From positions 1 to 27,768 of the forward strand of contig NZ_JAWHTD010000046.1 in NCBI RefSeq assembly GCF_032586235.1: DNA of 27,768 nt, given 5' to 3'. Every line of letters begins with the position of its first letter. The first letter of the stretch is position 1. Under the pieces are notes generated by a model. It had not been told where the DNA came from. It was given only the letters and a program-made list of their open reading frames with translations, and searched no databases. The stretch is from Aestuariicoccus sp032586235 (GTDB lineage: Bacteria > Pseudomonadota > Alphaproteobacteria > Rhodobacterales > Rhodobacteraceae). The translations under genes and the position numbers were made by a program. Positions 1 through 8,832 of this stretch are shown here, one piece after another.

Positions 1-77
1 GCGACCGCTACACCTCGATCGAGAATGTCACGGGGTCCGCCTTCGCGGACACCATTACCGGCAACGGCAGCGATAAC
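1..77 (+). repeat. Perfect 77-bp direct repeat, copy 1 (at window edge)
   Basis: Bases 1-77 are identical to 1138-1214, an offset of 1137 bp (379 codons, in frame). Identity stops at 78/1215. The left limit is unknown because the window starts here. Both copies encode the same RTX module segment around DRYTSIENVTGSAF. Confidence 0.95.
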
Positions 78-3000
78 GTCGTGCTGGGCGGCGACGGGAA
101 CGACAGCCTTACCGGCGGGCCTGGCAACGACAGTCTGGATGGCGGGGCCGGAAACGACACGCTGATCGGCGGGACCGGGGCGGACACGCTGGCCGGTGGC
201 GCCGGTACGGATTTCATCGACTATTCTTCTTCCGCTTCGGGCGTGACGGTGGACCTGGCCGCGGGAACCGGCGCCGGTGGCGATGCCGAGGGCGATGTGC
301 TTTCCGGCATCGAGGACGTGCAGGGCACGGCCTTCGACGACACGCTGAGCGGGGACGCCGGCAATAACATCCTGACCGGTGGTGACGGCAACGACAGTCT
401 CACCGGTGGGGCAGGCAACGACACGCTGCTGGGCGGGAACGGCAACGACACGTTGGTCGGTGGCGCCGGGGCGGACAGCCTCGACGGCGGCGGCGGCACC
501 GACCGGGTCGATTACAGCGGGTCTGCCGCGGCGATCAATATCGACCTGAAGGCCAAGACGGGTTTCGGCGGCGACGCGGAGGGCGACACGCTGAACGCCA
601 TCGAGGACGCGATCGGCACGGCCTTCGACGACACGATCACCGGCAGCGACGGGGCCAACCTGCTGCAAGGCGGCGCGGGCGACGACTCGATCCTGGGCCT
701 GAAAGGCGATGACACGATCCTGGGCGGAGCCGGGGCCGATACGATCGACGGTGGCGACAATGCCGACCAGATCGACTATTCCGGCTCTGACGCGGCGGTC
801 AATGTGAACCTCGGCACAGGTGCTGCGAGCGGCGGTCATGCCCAGGGTGACGTGATCAGCAATGTCGAGGGTGTGACCGGGTCCGCCTTCGATGACACTC
901 TGAGCGGCAGCGCCACCAACGACACGCTGGTCGGCGGGGACGGGAACGACCTCTTCTTCGGCGGGGCGGGCAACGACTCGCAGCTGGGCGGCGCGGGCGA
1001 CGATACCTTTTCCGGCGACCAGGGCAACGACACGATCGACGGCGGTACGGGCGTTGACGCTGTCGACTACAGCGGCTCCTCGGCGGCCGTCGCGGTCGAC
1101 CTGGCCGCCGGGACCGGCACGGGCGGCGATGCCCAGGGCGACCGCTACACCTCGATCGAGAATGTCACGGGGTCCGCCTTCGCGGACACCATTACCGGCA
1201 ACGGCAGCGATAACCTGATTTCGGGCGGCGCCGGTGGCGATCTGCTCGTCGGCGGAGCTGGCAGCGACACGGTCGACTACAGCGACAGCGCTTCGGCTGT
1301 TTTTGTCGACCTCGGCCTCGGCTTTGGCAGCGGTGGTGACGCGAACGGCGATAGCCTCTCCAATTTCGAGAATGTCATCGGATCGGACTTCAACGACTCG
1401 CTTGTCGGTGACGGTACGGACAACCAGATCAATGGCGGTGCGGGCGACGACACTCTGATCGGTGGCGCGGGAGCCGATGCGCTTGAAGGCGGTGTTGGAC
1501 TGGATGTCGTCGATTACTCGGCCTCCGCTTCAGCTGTGACCGTCGACCTGACATCTGGAACCGCCAGCGGTGGTGACGCGCAGGGTGACAGGCTGTCCGG
1601 TATTGAAGGCGTCGAGGGAACGGATTTCGACGACGCATTGACCGGCGATGCGTCGGCAAACACGTTCGACGCGGGCGCAGGCGACGATACGGTTTCGGGC
1701 GGTCTGGGCGGCGATACGATCCTCGGCGGTGACAACAACGATACAATCGATGGCGGTGCAGGCGACGATCTGATCTACGGCGACCAAGAGGCACCGCCGG
1801 TACCCTTGGCGGACACCATTCAGTACAGCTATGCTCAAGACAGCACAGGCGGCCAGGCGGCACATTACGGCGAGCAAGGTCTCGGAACCGAGAACGATCC
1901 ACTCAATTTCATCGACGGGGACCTTGCGACAGAATCCCGGTACCACGATGGCGACATTGTCGAGTATTCCTTTGGTCAGGAGATCGAAGCAGGCACATCC
2001 ATCACGCTGACAGAGGGCACCGGAGCCGAAGACGGCTGGGTCGATGTCTACGTCAGCATCGGGTCGACCGACCCGAACGGCGATACCCTATCTGGCGGCG
2101 GCAATGGTGTCGGTTATGAAAACACCGTCACGAATGGGCAGGGAATACTGATCTACTCCGGTCCCTCCGATTCCACGGTAGACCTCATAATCCCGATCAA
2201 CGCGACGCACATTCAGTTCGTAGGGGTCGTGAACCATGGCGGCTGGGCGGAAATCGAGTTGACGGATTTCCTTACTCCTGCGGTGCCCGGCGATGACAGC
2301 ATCACCGCCGGCGAGGGCAACGACACAGTCGATGGCGGAGCCGGGAACGATTTCATCGACGGCGGCGCAGACAACGACTCGCTCCTGGGCGGTGAAGGTG
2401 CTGACAGTATCGTTGGCGGGACAGGTGATGACACGATTGACGGCGGGGCCGGGTCGGACAGCCTGACCGGTGGCGCGGGCAACGATGTCTTTCTCGTCTC
2501 GGCCGGCAATGACACGATAAACGACTTCAACTTCGGCAACAGCGGCGCCCTTGGCGATGGCGACAGAACCAACAACGATTACATTGACTTAGCGGCATTC
2601 TACGACAGCCTGGATGAGCTGCGCGCGGACCAGGCAGATGATGGAATCCTGAACCAGTCCAATGCATTCGACGAGGAAGGTAACGCCGTTGACTATTCCG
2701 ACAATGCCCAGTTCGCCGCGAACTCCCTGACCCTGCTGGGTGCGACTGCTTCCAGCTTTTCCTATGACAATACGGGGATCGTCTGTTTTACCGAGGGCAC
2801 ACGCATTCTGACGCCTAGCGGCGAACGAGCGATCGAACGCCTGCAAGTTGGCGATGCAGTCTGCACCATGGATAACGGCGCTCAACCCATCGTATGGATC
2901 GGATGCCGCAAGGTTGCTCATGCCGAACTTCAGAGTTCGGAGTCCTTGCTACCGATCCTGATCCGGGAAGGGGTGTTGGGAGCTGAACGCGACCTTCTGG

Positions 3001-3431
3001 TCTCGCGCCAACACGGCGTTCTATTCGGCTCGGATCATCTGGCTCGCGCAGCGCATCTGGCCGAATTCATGCCCGGGGTGCGCGTGGCCAAAGGCAAGCG
3101 CCATGTAACGTACATTCATATCATGTTCGAAGCGCATCAGATCATTTTTGCAGAAGGGGTTCCAAGCGAGAGCTTTTATCCGGGTCCAATGGCAATGAAG
3201 ATGATGGCGAAGGATGCACGAAGGGAGCTTGAGACTCTGTTCCCGCAGTTAGGCAAAATTGGCTCACTGGAGGATGCTGCCAAGAGCTACGGCGCAACCG
3301 CCCGTCCGTTTATGAAGAGAAAAGCTCTTGGCCGGAGATTGGAACGGGATCGAAAATCGGCGAACCAAATACAGAAATTGCCGAGCTTCGAAAACGGAAT
3401 TGTCAGGGTCAACCAAGCGAGGGCGAGCTGA
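3..3431 (+). CDS. RTX-like calcium-binding repeat protein with C-terminal Hint domain (5' partial)
   Basis: The frame is open from the window edge, so the N-terminus lies outside; 1142 residues are visible. Most of the protein is glycine/aspartate nonapeptide repeats (GGxGNDxLxGG type) that form calcium-binding beta-rolls. Six larger modules are built on DYSxSxxAVxVDL...GGDAxGD...IExVxGTxFDDxLxG, plus a partial seventh at the edge. Around residues 598-760 the repeats are interrupted by a non-repetitive, jelly-roll-like segment. From residue 928 a Hint_2-type domain begins (CFTEGTRILTPSGERAIE, then GDAVxTMDNGxQPIVWIG), followed by a region ending about residue 1075 and a basic tail. RTX proteins are usually exported unfolded by type I secretion, and Hint domains are self-cleaving folds. 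No transporter gene is in view. The next gene converges on it with 69 bp between. The family call is firm; export and cleavage are inferred. Confidence 0.9.
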   Translation, partial: DRYTSIENVTGSAFADTITGNGSDNVVLGGDGNDSLTGGPGNDSLDGGAGNDTLIGGTGADTLAGGAGTDFIDYSSSASGVTVDLAAGTGAGGDAEGDVLSGIEDVQGTAFDDTLSGDAGNNILTGGDGNDSLTGGAGNDTLLGGNGNDTLVGGAGADSLDGGGGTDRVDYSGSAAAINIDLKAKTGFGGDAEGDTLNAIEDAIGTAFDDTITGSDGANLLQGGAGDDSILGLKGDDTILGGAGADTIDGGDNADQIDYSGSDAAVNVNLGTGAASGGHAQGDVISNVEGVTGSAFDDTLSGSATNDTLVGGDGNDLFFGGAGNDSQLGGAGDDTFSGDQGNDTIDGGTGVDAVDYSGSSAAVAVDLAAGTGTGGDAQGDRYTSIENVTGSAFADTITGNGSDNLISGGAGGDLLVGGAGSDTVDYSDSASAVFVDLGLGFGSGGDANGDSLSNFENVIGSDFNDSLVGDGTDNQINGGAGDDTLIGGAGADALEGGVGLDVVDYSASASAVTVDLTSGTASGGDAQGDRLSGIEGVEGTDFDDALTGDASANTFDAGAGDDTVSGGLGGDTILGGDNNDTIDGGAGDDLIYGDQEAPPVPLADTIQYSYAQDSTGGQAAHYGEQGLGTENDPLNFIDGDLATESRYHDGDIVEYSFGQEIEAGTSITLTEGTGAEDGWVDVYVSIGSTDPNGDTLSGGGNGVGYENTVTNGQGILIYSGPSDSTVDLIIPINATHIQFVGVVNHGGWAEIELTDFLTPAVPGDDSITAGEGNDTVDGGAGNDFIDGGADNDSLLGGEGADSIVGGTGDDTIDGGAGSDSLTGGAGNDVFLVSAGNDTINDFNFGNSGALGDGDRTNNDYIDLAAFYDSLDELRADQADDGILNQSNAFDEEGNAVDYSDNAQFAANSLTLLGATASSFSYDNTGIVCFTEGTRILTPSGERAIERLQVGDAVCTMDNGAQPIVWIGCRKVAHAELQSSESLLPILIREGVLGAERDLLVSRQHGVLFGSDHLARAAHLAEFMPGVRVAKGKRHVTYIHIMFEAHQIIFAEGVPSESFYPGPMAMKMMAKDARRELETLFPQLGKIGSLEDAAKSYGATARPFMKRKALGRRLERDRKSANQIQKLPSFENGIVRVNQARAS
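1138..1214 (+). repeat. Perfect 77-bp direct repeat, copy 2
   Basis: This is the partner of bases 1-77 inside the same gene. Other modules of the gene match only at protein level, so exact nucleotide identity points to recent duplication or gene conversion. Confidence 0.95.
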
Positions 3432-3500
3432 CGCGGTTTCACACTGTTCAAACTTGTCTCCGCACGGGCTCTCGCACCGTCCTTTTCCCAATTGTGGGCC

Positions 3501-6500
3501 TCAGGCTTCCATCAACAGGTCCTCGTCTTCCATATCATCGAGCATTTCATCATCCTCGGACTCGATGATGGGCAACATCAAAAGTCCATCGTCCTGTTCG
3601 TCGGTGCAGACCTCGACTTCGATTGTTTCCTCGGTATAGCAATCCGGATCGTCCTCTGCGGTGGCGCGCACCGTCACTTGGAACACGCCATTGCCATCAG
3701 CGTCACCCGGCGCGAGCGGATCCGGCGCGGAGATGAAACTGAGGATGCCGGTCTCCGGATCGACGGTGAACGCATCCTCATCGGCCCCACCCGAAACCGA
3801 ATAGACCACTTGGCCTTCGCTCAGCGTAATACTGGTTTCGCCCTCGAAGCTGCGTCCGCTTTCCAGCGTTGCGCCGGTCAGGTTGATGGAACCGAACGTG
3901 TCACCAATGGCCAGCGGCTGTGAGCAGGATGTATGGAATTCGATGTCCTGTATTAACGCGCCGCCCTGCTCATCGTAGATTTCGACATGAGTTTCGCTGT
4001 CGAACCGCTCACCGTCGTTGTCGACGACAAAACTGCCGCCCTCTTGCACGTTGTCGGCAAAGAGTTCATTGCCGTCCTTGTCGAGAACGCGGATGTAGGA
4101 AATCCCGTCATCGTCGCCATCGTCGTCGAAGGTTTGCAGGTCGCGCTTGTCGGCATCCTGGTCGAGCGTCTGCTCAAACGTCGTGCCGAATTCGTAGGTT
4201 AGTTCCAGTTCGATCGGCTTGCCGTCGTCCTGGAACTGGCAGATCAGCGTTCCGTCGTCGCCACCAGGTTCGGTGCAATCGACTTCGAGGTTGAAGTCTG
4301 CAACTGCGGTCTGCCCTTCTGCCACGCAGATCGGATCGTCGTCTTCGTCCTCAACGCAGATCTCGAGGTCCTGAACATCACAGACATTGCCGTCCGCGTC
4401 GTATGCGGTAACCGTCACCTCGTAGATGTTGTCGAAGTTGGCATCCTGCGGATCCTCGTAATCAGGCGACTCGGCAAAGCTGACTTCGCCGGTATCGGGA
4501 TCGACGACGAAATCGTCCGCATCAGGACCGCTGAGTTCATAGCTTACGCCGTCGTCGCCAGGACCACCTTCGCCACCGTATTCGATCAAATCTCCGGTGT
4601 CCTTGTCTTCGAGCGCTACGCCCTGAAGGCTAACGAGGCCGACCTGGTCACCGATCGTAATCGGGGCAGAGCAGGACGTGTGGTAGTTGATCGTCTGAAG
4701 CAGGGTTCCGCCGCTAGAATCAAAAACGTGAATGTACGTTTCTGATCCGAATTCGTTCCGCCCGCCATCTGCTGCGGCGGCCGTAAAGCTTTCCCCGAAC
4801 TCTACATCGCCGGAGAAGTAAACTTGGTCGGTATACTGTGGGTCACTGTCATTGGATACCAAGATAAAAAGACCGCCGCCGTCATCATTAGTCAGCTCGA
4901 ATGTTTCCACATCGAGCTTGCCACCTTCCTGGCCGGAGTTGATTGTGCTTTCCAGCGTCGCGTTCAGGGCAAAGGTCAGGATTGTCGGCTTTGTGCTGTC
5001 GACGTTTTCGACGTCTTTTAACCTTTCTCTCTCAGCGCAGATTTCCAGCCCGGTATCCGGGTTCGGTTCGATGCCGCAATCGAGGTCTGCGACCGGTCCA
5101 GTGTCGTTTTCGATGACCTTGATACAGTCGTTTTCGACGCAGACATCCAGTTTGAACTCATCGCAGACGGTGCCTTCATCGTTGAAGGCCGTAATGGTCA
5201 CATGATACTCGTTGTCTCCGCCGACGACGAATTCAGGCGGGTTGATGAAGCTGACTTCGCCGGTATCGGGATCGACCGTGAACAGATCCTGATCTTCGCC
5301 ACCGGTGATTTCATAATAGACACCGCCATCGCCGTCGCCCGCATCGGCCGGGTCGAGCCCGACGACCGAGCCGTCCTCGAGCGTCGCACCCGCCAGCGTG
5401 ACTGATGCGAAGGTGTCGCCGATCGTCAGCGGCTGCGAGCACGAGGTATGGAACTCGATCTCCTGCAGCAGCGTGCCGCCTTCGGTGTCGTAAATCTCAA
5501 CGAAGGTTTCGGACTGGAGCTTTTCACCGTTGTCGGCGGTGAAGGCCTGCCCTTCGGAAACCTCGCCCTCGAAGAAAGCATTGCCGTCCTTGTCGGTGAC
5601 GCGGATGAAAACCGTTCCGTCATCGTCGGTCCCGTTTGTCGTCACGCTCAGCTTGTCGCTGTCCTGCGGGTTAGCCTGGTCGAACGCCTCGCCGAAGCTG
5701 TAGGTCAGCGTCAAGGCTGTCGGCTTGCCGCCGTCGACCTCGCAGAGATCGGTGCCGATATCGGGAATTTCCGGCGTGCCGCAATCAAGATCGATGACAT
5801 CGGAGGTGCCCTCCTCGATCTTGATGCAATCGTCCTGCACGCAGAAGTCCAGATCGGAGTCCTCGAAGCTTCCGTCGTCTTGGGTGGCGCGGACCGTCAC
5901 CTCATAGCGGTTGTCGCCATTCGAGTCGGTCGGGTTCTCATAGTCCGGCGGCGTGACAAAGCACACTTCACCGGTGTCGGGGTCGACCTCGAAAAGCGCC
6001 GCGTCGGCCCCACCGACAATCGAATAGGTCACACCCTCGTCACCAGGCGCGTCGCTGTCACCGACAACGACCTGTGCGTCCTTGGGATCGAGCGTGACCG
6101 TGTGCGACTGCCCGTCCGTGCCGGTGTAAGTGATGGTGTAGACACCATTGCCATCGACGGACGAACTGTCGACGTTGTCGAAGGCGATCACGTCCTGATC
6201 GTCTTCGGATTTGATGGTGATCTCGAAGTCGTCGTCGAAGGTGGCAAGGTCGATGCGGAACACGTCGGATTCGCCGTCATCCTTGCCCATCTTTTCAAGG
6301 CTCAGCTTGCTGATATCGGTACCGGCAGAGTCGGTGATGATGATGTCGCTGGCGTTGTTCTTGTCATCGACCAGCTTCTCGACCTCGATTTTTGTCTCGC
6401 CATCCTTGGTGATAACCACGTTGGCCAGTTCCGCGTCAGCTGCCACCTCGGGGCCGACAGTACTGGTCCCGGCATCGAGGTCAAAGACGCAATCGGCGCC

Positions 6501-7025
6501 CTCGGCCACGTTGATGCAATCCTCGGGCTCTTCCGGCAGATCGTAGCATTCGTCGGTCGTGGGATCGTTGTCGTCGACGAGCAGCACCTGCCCGTCGGGC
6601 GTATCGCTGTCGACAACCAGCGCGATACTGTCGGTGTCGATATCGTCAACGGTCAGCGGCGTGGGCGAGAACAGCGTGAAGCCAACGGTCACAACCTCCC
6701 CTTCCGTCGAGTCCGCAACCGTGCCGAACTGGATACTGACATCGTAATTGTCGACCAGTTCGGCCCCGTTGTTGAGAGAGTTCAGGGAATCCAATGCGAC
6801 CTCGAAATCCGTGACAAGCTCGGTATTGGTGAAGGGAAAGACCTCAAGCCCGTCCAGCGCGTCTGGGTTGGTGAAATTCAGGAAAATTCCATCAAGATCA
6901 TAGGCTGCAATCGCGTCCGGATCTCCGGTCAGCGTGAAGGCGAGGTTCCCCTCATCCTCACTGATCGTCAGGTACACATACGGGTCACACCCGAGAACCA
7001 GGGTCTTCGTCGCAATTCCAGTCAT
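3501..7025 (-). CDS. Large acidic cadherin-like repeat protein with HTSC modules
   Basis: The 1174-aa product is extremely rich in Asp and Glu. The start is secure: an AAAGGAG ribosome-binding site lies about 8 nt before the ATG. There is no classical signal peptide. An unassigned beta-type N-terminal domain (about 1-165) is followed by a linker region and a first cadherin-like repeat (about 325-395; DPDTGEVCF...PPDYENP...YEVTVRA). Three units of about 250 residues follow, with equivalent motifs near residues 529, 783 and 1031. Each pairs a module ending in HTSCSxPxxIGD with a cadherin-like repeat near residues 587, 844 and 1091. The C-terminus is a run of acidic and hydrophobic residues. Cadherin-like repeats bind calcium and mediate adhesion, so a surface or secreted adhesin is likely. 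The many cysteines are unusual for a type I secreted protein. The IS6 element lies just upstream, in the position of the expected promoter. Confidence 0.85.
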   Translation of the reverse strand: MTGIATKTLVLGCDPYVYLTISEDEGNLAFTLTGDPDAIAAYDLDGIFLNFTNPDALDGLEVFPFTNTELVTDFEVALDSLNSLNNGAELVDNYDVSIQFGTVADSTEGEVVTVGFTLFSPTPLTVDDIDTDSIALVVDSDTPDGQVLLVDDNDPTTDECYDLPEEPEDCINVAEGADCVFDLDAGTSTVGPEVAADAELANVVITKDGETKIEVEKLVDDKNNASDIIITDSAGTDISKLSLEKMGKDDGESDVFRIDLATFDDDFEITIKSEDDQDVIAFDNVDSSSVDGNGVYTITYTGTDGQSHTVTLDPKDAQVVVGDSDAPGDEGVTYSIVGGADAALFEVDPDTGEVCFVTPPDYENPTDSNGDNRYEVTVRATQDDGSFEDSDLDFCVQDDCIKIEEGTSDVIDLDCGTPEIPDIGTDLCEVDGGKPTALTLTYSFGEAFDQANPQDSDKLSVTTNGTDDDGTVFIRVTDKDGNAFFEGEVSEGQAFTADNGEKLQSETFVEIYDTEGGTLLQEIEFHTSCSQPLTIGDTFASVTLAGATLEDGSVVGLDPADAGDGDGGVYYEITGGEDQDLFTVDPDTGEVSFINPPEFVVGGDNEYHVTITAFNDEGTVCDEFKLDVCVENDCIKVIENDTGPVADLDCGIEPNPDTGLEICAERERLKDVENVDSTKPTILTFALNATLESTINSGQEGGKLDVETFELTNDDGGGLFILVSNDSDPQYTDQVYFSGDVEFGESFTAAAADGGRNEFGSETYIHVFDSSGGTLLQTINYHTSCSAPITIGDQVGLVSLQGVALEDKDTGDLIEYGGEGGPGDDGVSYELSGPDADDFVVDPDTGEVSFAESPDYEDPQDANFDNIYEVTVTAYDADGNVCDVQDLEICVEDEDDDPICVAEGQTAVADFNLEVDCTEPGGDDGTLICQFQDDGKPIELELTYEFGTTFEQTLDQDADKRDLQTFDDDGDDDGISYIRVLDKDGNELFADNVQEGGSFVVDNDGERFDSETHVEIYDEQGGALIQDIEFHTSCSQPLAIGDTFGSINLTGATLESGRSFEGETSITLSEGQVVYSVSGGADEDAFTVDPETGILSFISAPDPLAPGDADGNGVFQVTVRATAEDDPDCYTEETIEVEVCTDEQDDGLLMLPIIESEDDEMLDDMEDEDLLMEA

Positions 7026-7051
7026 CTTTTGGCTCCTTTAAAATCCAGGCT

Positions 7052-7068
7052 GGCACTGTCACGGCAAC
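7052..7068 (+). repeat. IS6-element terminal inverted repeat, left
   Basis: GGCACTGTCACGGCAAC pairs with the right end at 7834-7850 at 14 of 17 positions. It starts 26 bp upstream of the ATG of the acidic cadherin-like gene. Confidence 0.85.
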
Positions 7069-7102
7069 TCGGAGTGGCTGTCAGCATCTTCCGAATGCGT
7101 CC

Positions 7103-7813
7103 TCAGGCCGCCACGATCTCTCGCCAGTCGTCCGAGGCCCTGGCGCGAAGGATTTTCAGTGTGCGGCGAGAAATCAGATGGCGTTGGACGTTGAAGTGGT
7201 TTGAGATGGCGGTGTGCGCGGACAGGAAGCGCTGAGCCGATCCGGGCGACTTGAACCCAATTTGCTTCCGCTCTCGGCGTCGAGTGGGCTGATGTGAAAC
7301 CTCTGCCCGGTTGTTCGACCGCCCGCCCGTCACGTGCCGATCGGCCAGGTTCAACTCGCGCAAGGCAGCACCGTAGGACCGAAGCCGATCCGTCACGATC
7401 TCATCAGGCACATAGCCTTGCCGCTTCAGCAATTTTCGCAACAATTTCAGGGCGGCTTTACGGTCCCGCTTCGATTGGACCAGGATGTCGAGAACCTCAC
7501 CCTCGTCGTCGACAGCACGCCAGAGATAGACGATCTTGCCACCGATTTTGAGGAAGACTTCATCCAGGTGCCATCGATCGGAGGGCCGAGGTCGGCGACA
7601 GCGGATCTGCTGAGCGTAGATGCGGCCGAACTTCAGCGCCCATCGCCGAACGGTCTCGTAGGACACGTCGATGCCCCGTTCGGCAAGCATGTCCTCGACA
7701 TCGCGATAGCTCAGTGGAAACCGGAAGTAGAGCCAGACGGCATGCTGGATGATCGCCGGAGGGAACCGGTGGCGGGCGTAGGAGAAATGGCGCATGCGGG
7801 GCCATATACTCAA
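7103..7813 (-). CDS. IS6-family transposase (DDE)
   Basis: The 236-aa product has the usual length and organisation of IS6 transposases: an N-terminal helix-turn-helix region (SYRDVEDMLAERGIDVSYETVRRW, about 35-58) followed by a DDE catalytic domain. The likely catalytic residues are D84 (RWHLDEVF), D142 (VTDRLRSYG) and E171 (NNRAEVSHQ). The last lies in the family block NNRAE-SHQPTRRRER. The C-terminal block FKSPGSAQRFLSxH is also present. The longest frame begins with TTG at 7813; an ATG at 7795 (MRHFSYARHRFPP) is an equally plausible start. The gene looks intact, so the element may still be mobile. It is transcribed toward the acidic adhesin-like gene. Confidence 0.92.
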   Translation of the reverse strand: MSIWPRMRHFSYARHRFPPAIIQHAVWLYFRFPLSYRDVEDMLAERGIDVSYETVRRWALKFGRIYAQQIRCRRPRPSDRWHLDEVFLKIGGKIVYLWRAVDDEGEVLDILVQSKRDRKAALKLLRKLLKRQGYVPDEIVTDRLRSYGAALRELNLADRHVTGGRSNNRAEVSHQPTRRRERKQIGFKSPGSAQRFLSAHTAISNHFNVQRHLISRRTLKILRARASDDWREIVAA

Positions 7814-7833
7814 ACTTGCTCGATCGCCAACCG

Positions 7834-7850
7834 GTTAACGTGACAGCGCC
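7834..7850 (-). repeat. IS6-element terminal inverted repeat, right
   Basis: Read on the minus strand it is GGCGCTGTCACGTTAAC, matching the left end. Methyltransferase coding sequence begins immediately after it at 7852. Confidence 0.85.
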
Positions 7851-7851
7851 T

Positions 7852-8310
7852 TCCTTTCAGTTCGCCGCTGATCCCGTCGCGGCCCTTCGCGAGGCGCGAC
7901 GCGTCTGTGCGCCGGGCGGCAAGGTGTTCATCATGACTTGGGGCGAACCCGGCAGCATGGAAGTTACTGCGCTTGTTGCCGCACTGAAACCGCTGTTGCC
8001 GCCGATGCCCGCAAACGCGTCGGGTCCGTTCGCCTTGTCCGAACCCGGCAAGCTTGAAGAGCTTGCAAAGCGCGCCGGCCTTACACCTCGCGAAGTTTTC
8101 GAAGTTGACTCCCCGTGGACCTACCCGGACCTCGCGACAGCGTTGAAAGGCCTGGCGTCGTCGGGTGTCGCATTCAAGGCCGCCGAAACCAGCGGACAAG
8201 CAGCAGTGGACGCCGCACACCGAGCGGCGCTCGCCCCCTTCGTCCAGCCCGATGGCAGCTACCGGATTGGCGCAACCTTCCGCGTCCTTATGGCCGAGAA
8301 AGCCGGCTGA
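7852..8310 (+). pseudogene. Class I SAM-dependent methyltransferase, 3' fragment cut by IS6 element
   Basis: Directly after the IS end, the frame reads SFQFAADPVAALREARRVCAPGGKV..., which is the post-motif region of UbiE/Methyltransf_11-type methyltransferases (the ADPxxALREARRVxxPGG block). About 150 residues continue to a natural stop at 8310. The N-terminal half, with the glycine-rich SAM-binding motif I, is missing. The open frame runs back to an in-IS start at 7816, but that part is element sequence. The fragment cannot bind SAM normally and is presumably non-functional. The missing half is not elsewhere in this window. Confidence 0.85.
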
Positions 8311-8382
8311 GACCCCTTTCCAGGCCGGATCGAATGTTGCCGTCCCGGCCCCAAACGCAACCTTCAAACAAAGAAAAGACGC

Positions 8383-8832
8383 ATGAGTACGATCCTTAAA
8401 ACCCTGTCAGCCGCGGCGCTTGCCGTTCTGACACTGACATCTGCCGCGAAAGCCGAGGTGTCTGAACACTTCATCATCCACGAAGTGACGCAGACGCCCC
8501 AGGAAGCCGCCACGCTGATCCGCGACTTCATCGCGATGAACGACGACTGGTCGCTCAATGGCGACTTTGAGATGATGGGCGGTGCCGCCGTCGGAATGAA
8601 GATCTGCTTCAACGCGATGCGCGGCTTTGTCGGCGCCGCGGGTCTGCACAACCTCGCCCTGATGCCCTGTGGCAATATCGCCTTCTATGAAGAAGGGGGG
8701 CAGTCCTACCTGTCGATGCTCGATGTCGGGTATATCACGCTTCTCTCGCCGCATCCGTCGCTTGAAGAGGGCGTCGCCCTCGCGCGTCCCGCCTACGTCG
8801 AGATGTTCACCGAGGTTCTGGGCGTCAAATGA
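8383..8832 (+). CDS. Small exported protein, possibly DUF302-like
   Basis: The 149-aa product has a clear Sec signal peptide (basic start, hydrophobic core, cleavage near AKA at about residue 24), so it is probably periplasmic. The C-terminal block around LALMPCGNIAFYE followed by a DVGYITLLSPHPSLEEGV segment resembles DUF302-type proteins, but the match is from memory and weak. The upstream ribosome-binding region is purine-rich (aaagaaaag) rather than a strong Shine-Dalgarno. It starts 72 bp after the methyltransferase fragment on the same strand and may once have shared its transcript. Confidence 0.6.
   Translation: MSTILKTLSAAALAVLTLTSAAKAEVSEHFIIHEVTQTPQEAATLIRDFIAMNDDWSLNGDFEMMGGAAVGMKICFNAMRGFVGAAGLHNLALMPCGNIAFYEEGGQSYLSMLDVGYITLLSPHPSLEEGVALARPAYVEMFTEVLGVK

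Larger units (their letters stand above)
7052..7850 (-). mobile_element. IS6-family insertion sequence, complete, 799 bp
   Basis: One transposase gene of typical IS6 size is bounded by imperfect terminal inverted repeats. The left end is GGCACTGTCACGGCAAC (7052-7068). The right end, read on the other strand, is GGCGCTGTCACGTTAAC (7834-7850), with 14 of 17 positions matching. IS6 elements normally make 8-bp target duplications. The flanks tccaggct (7044-7051) and ttcctttc (7851-7858) differ, so the two sides were probably joined by an IS-mediated deletion or rearrangement rather than by simple insertion. Confidence 0.9.

Noticed and set aside
81..2500. CRISPR-like or tandem DNA repeat array
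   Set aside because: The periodicity comes from in-frame nonapeptide codons (Gly-Gly-x-Gly-x-Asp). Units vary in sequence and have no spacers.
2784..3431. True intein in the RTX-like gene
   Set aside because: The domain is the short Hint_2 type at the protein's end, without a C-terminal His-Asn splice junction followed by a host protein segment.
5448..7235. 595-codon open frame on + opposite the acidic protein gene
   Set aside because: It is the antisense shadow of a repetitive Asp/Glu/Thr-rich gene, with no recognisable domain, and it runs into the IS element.
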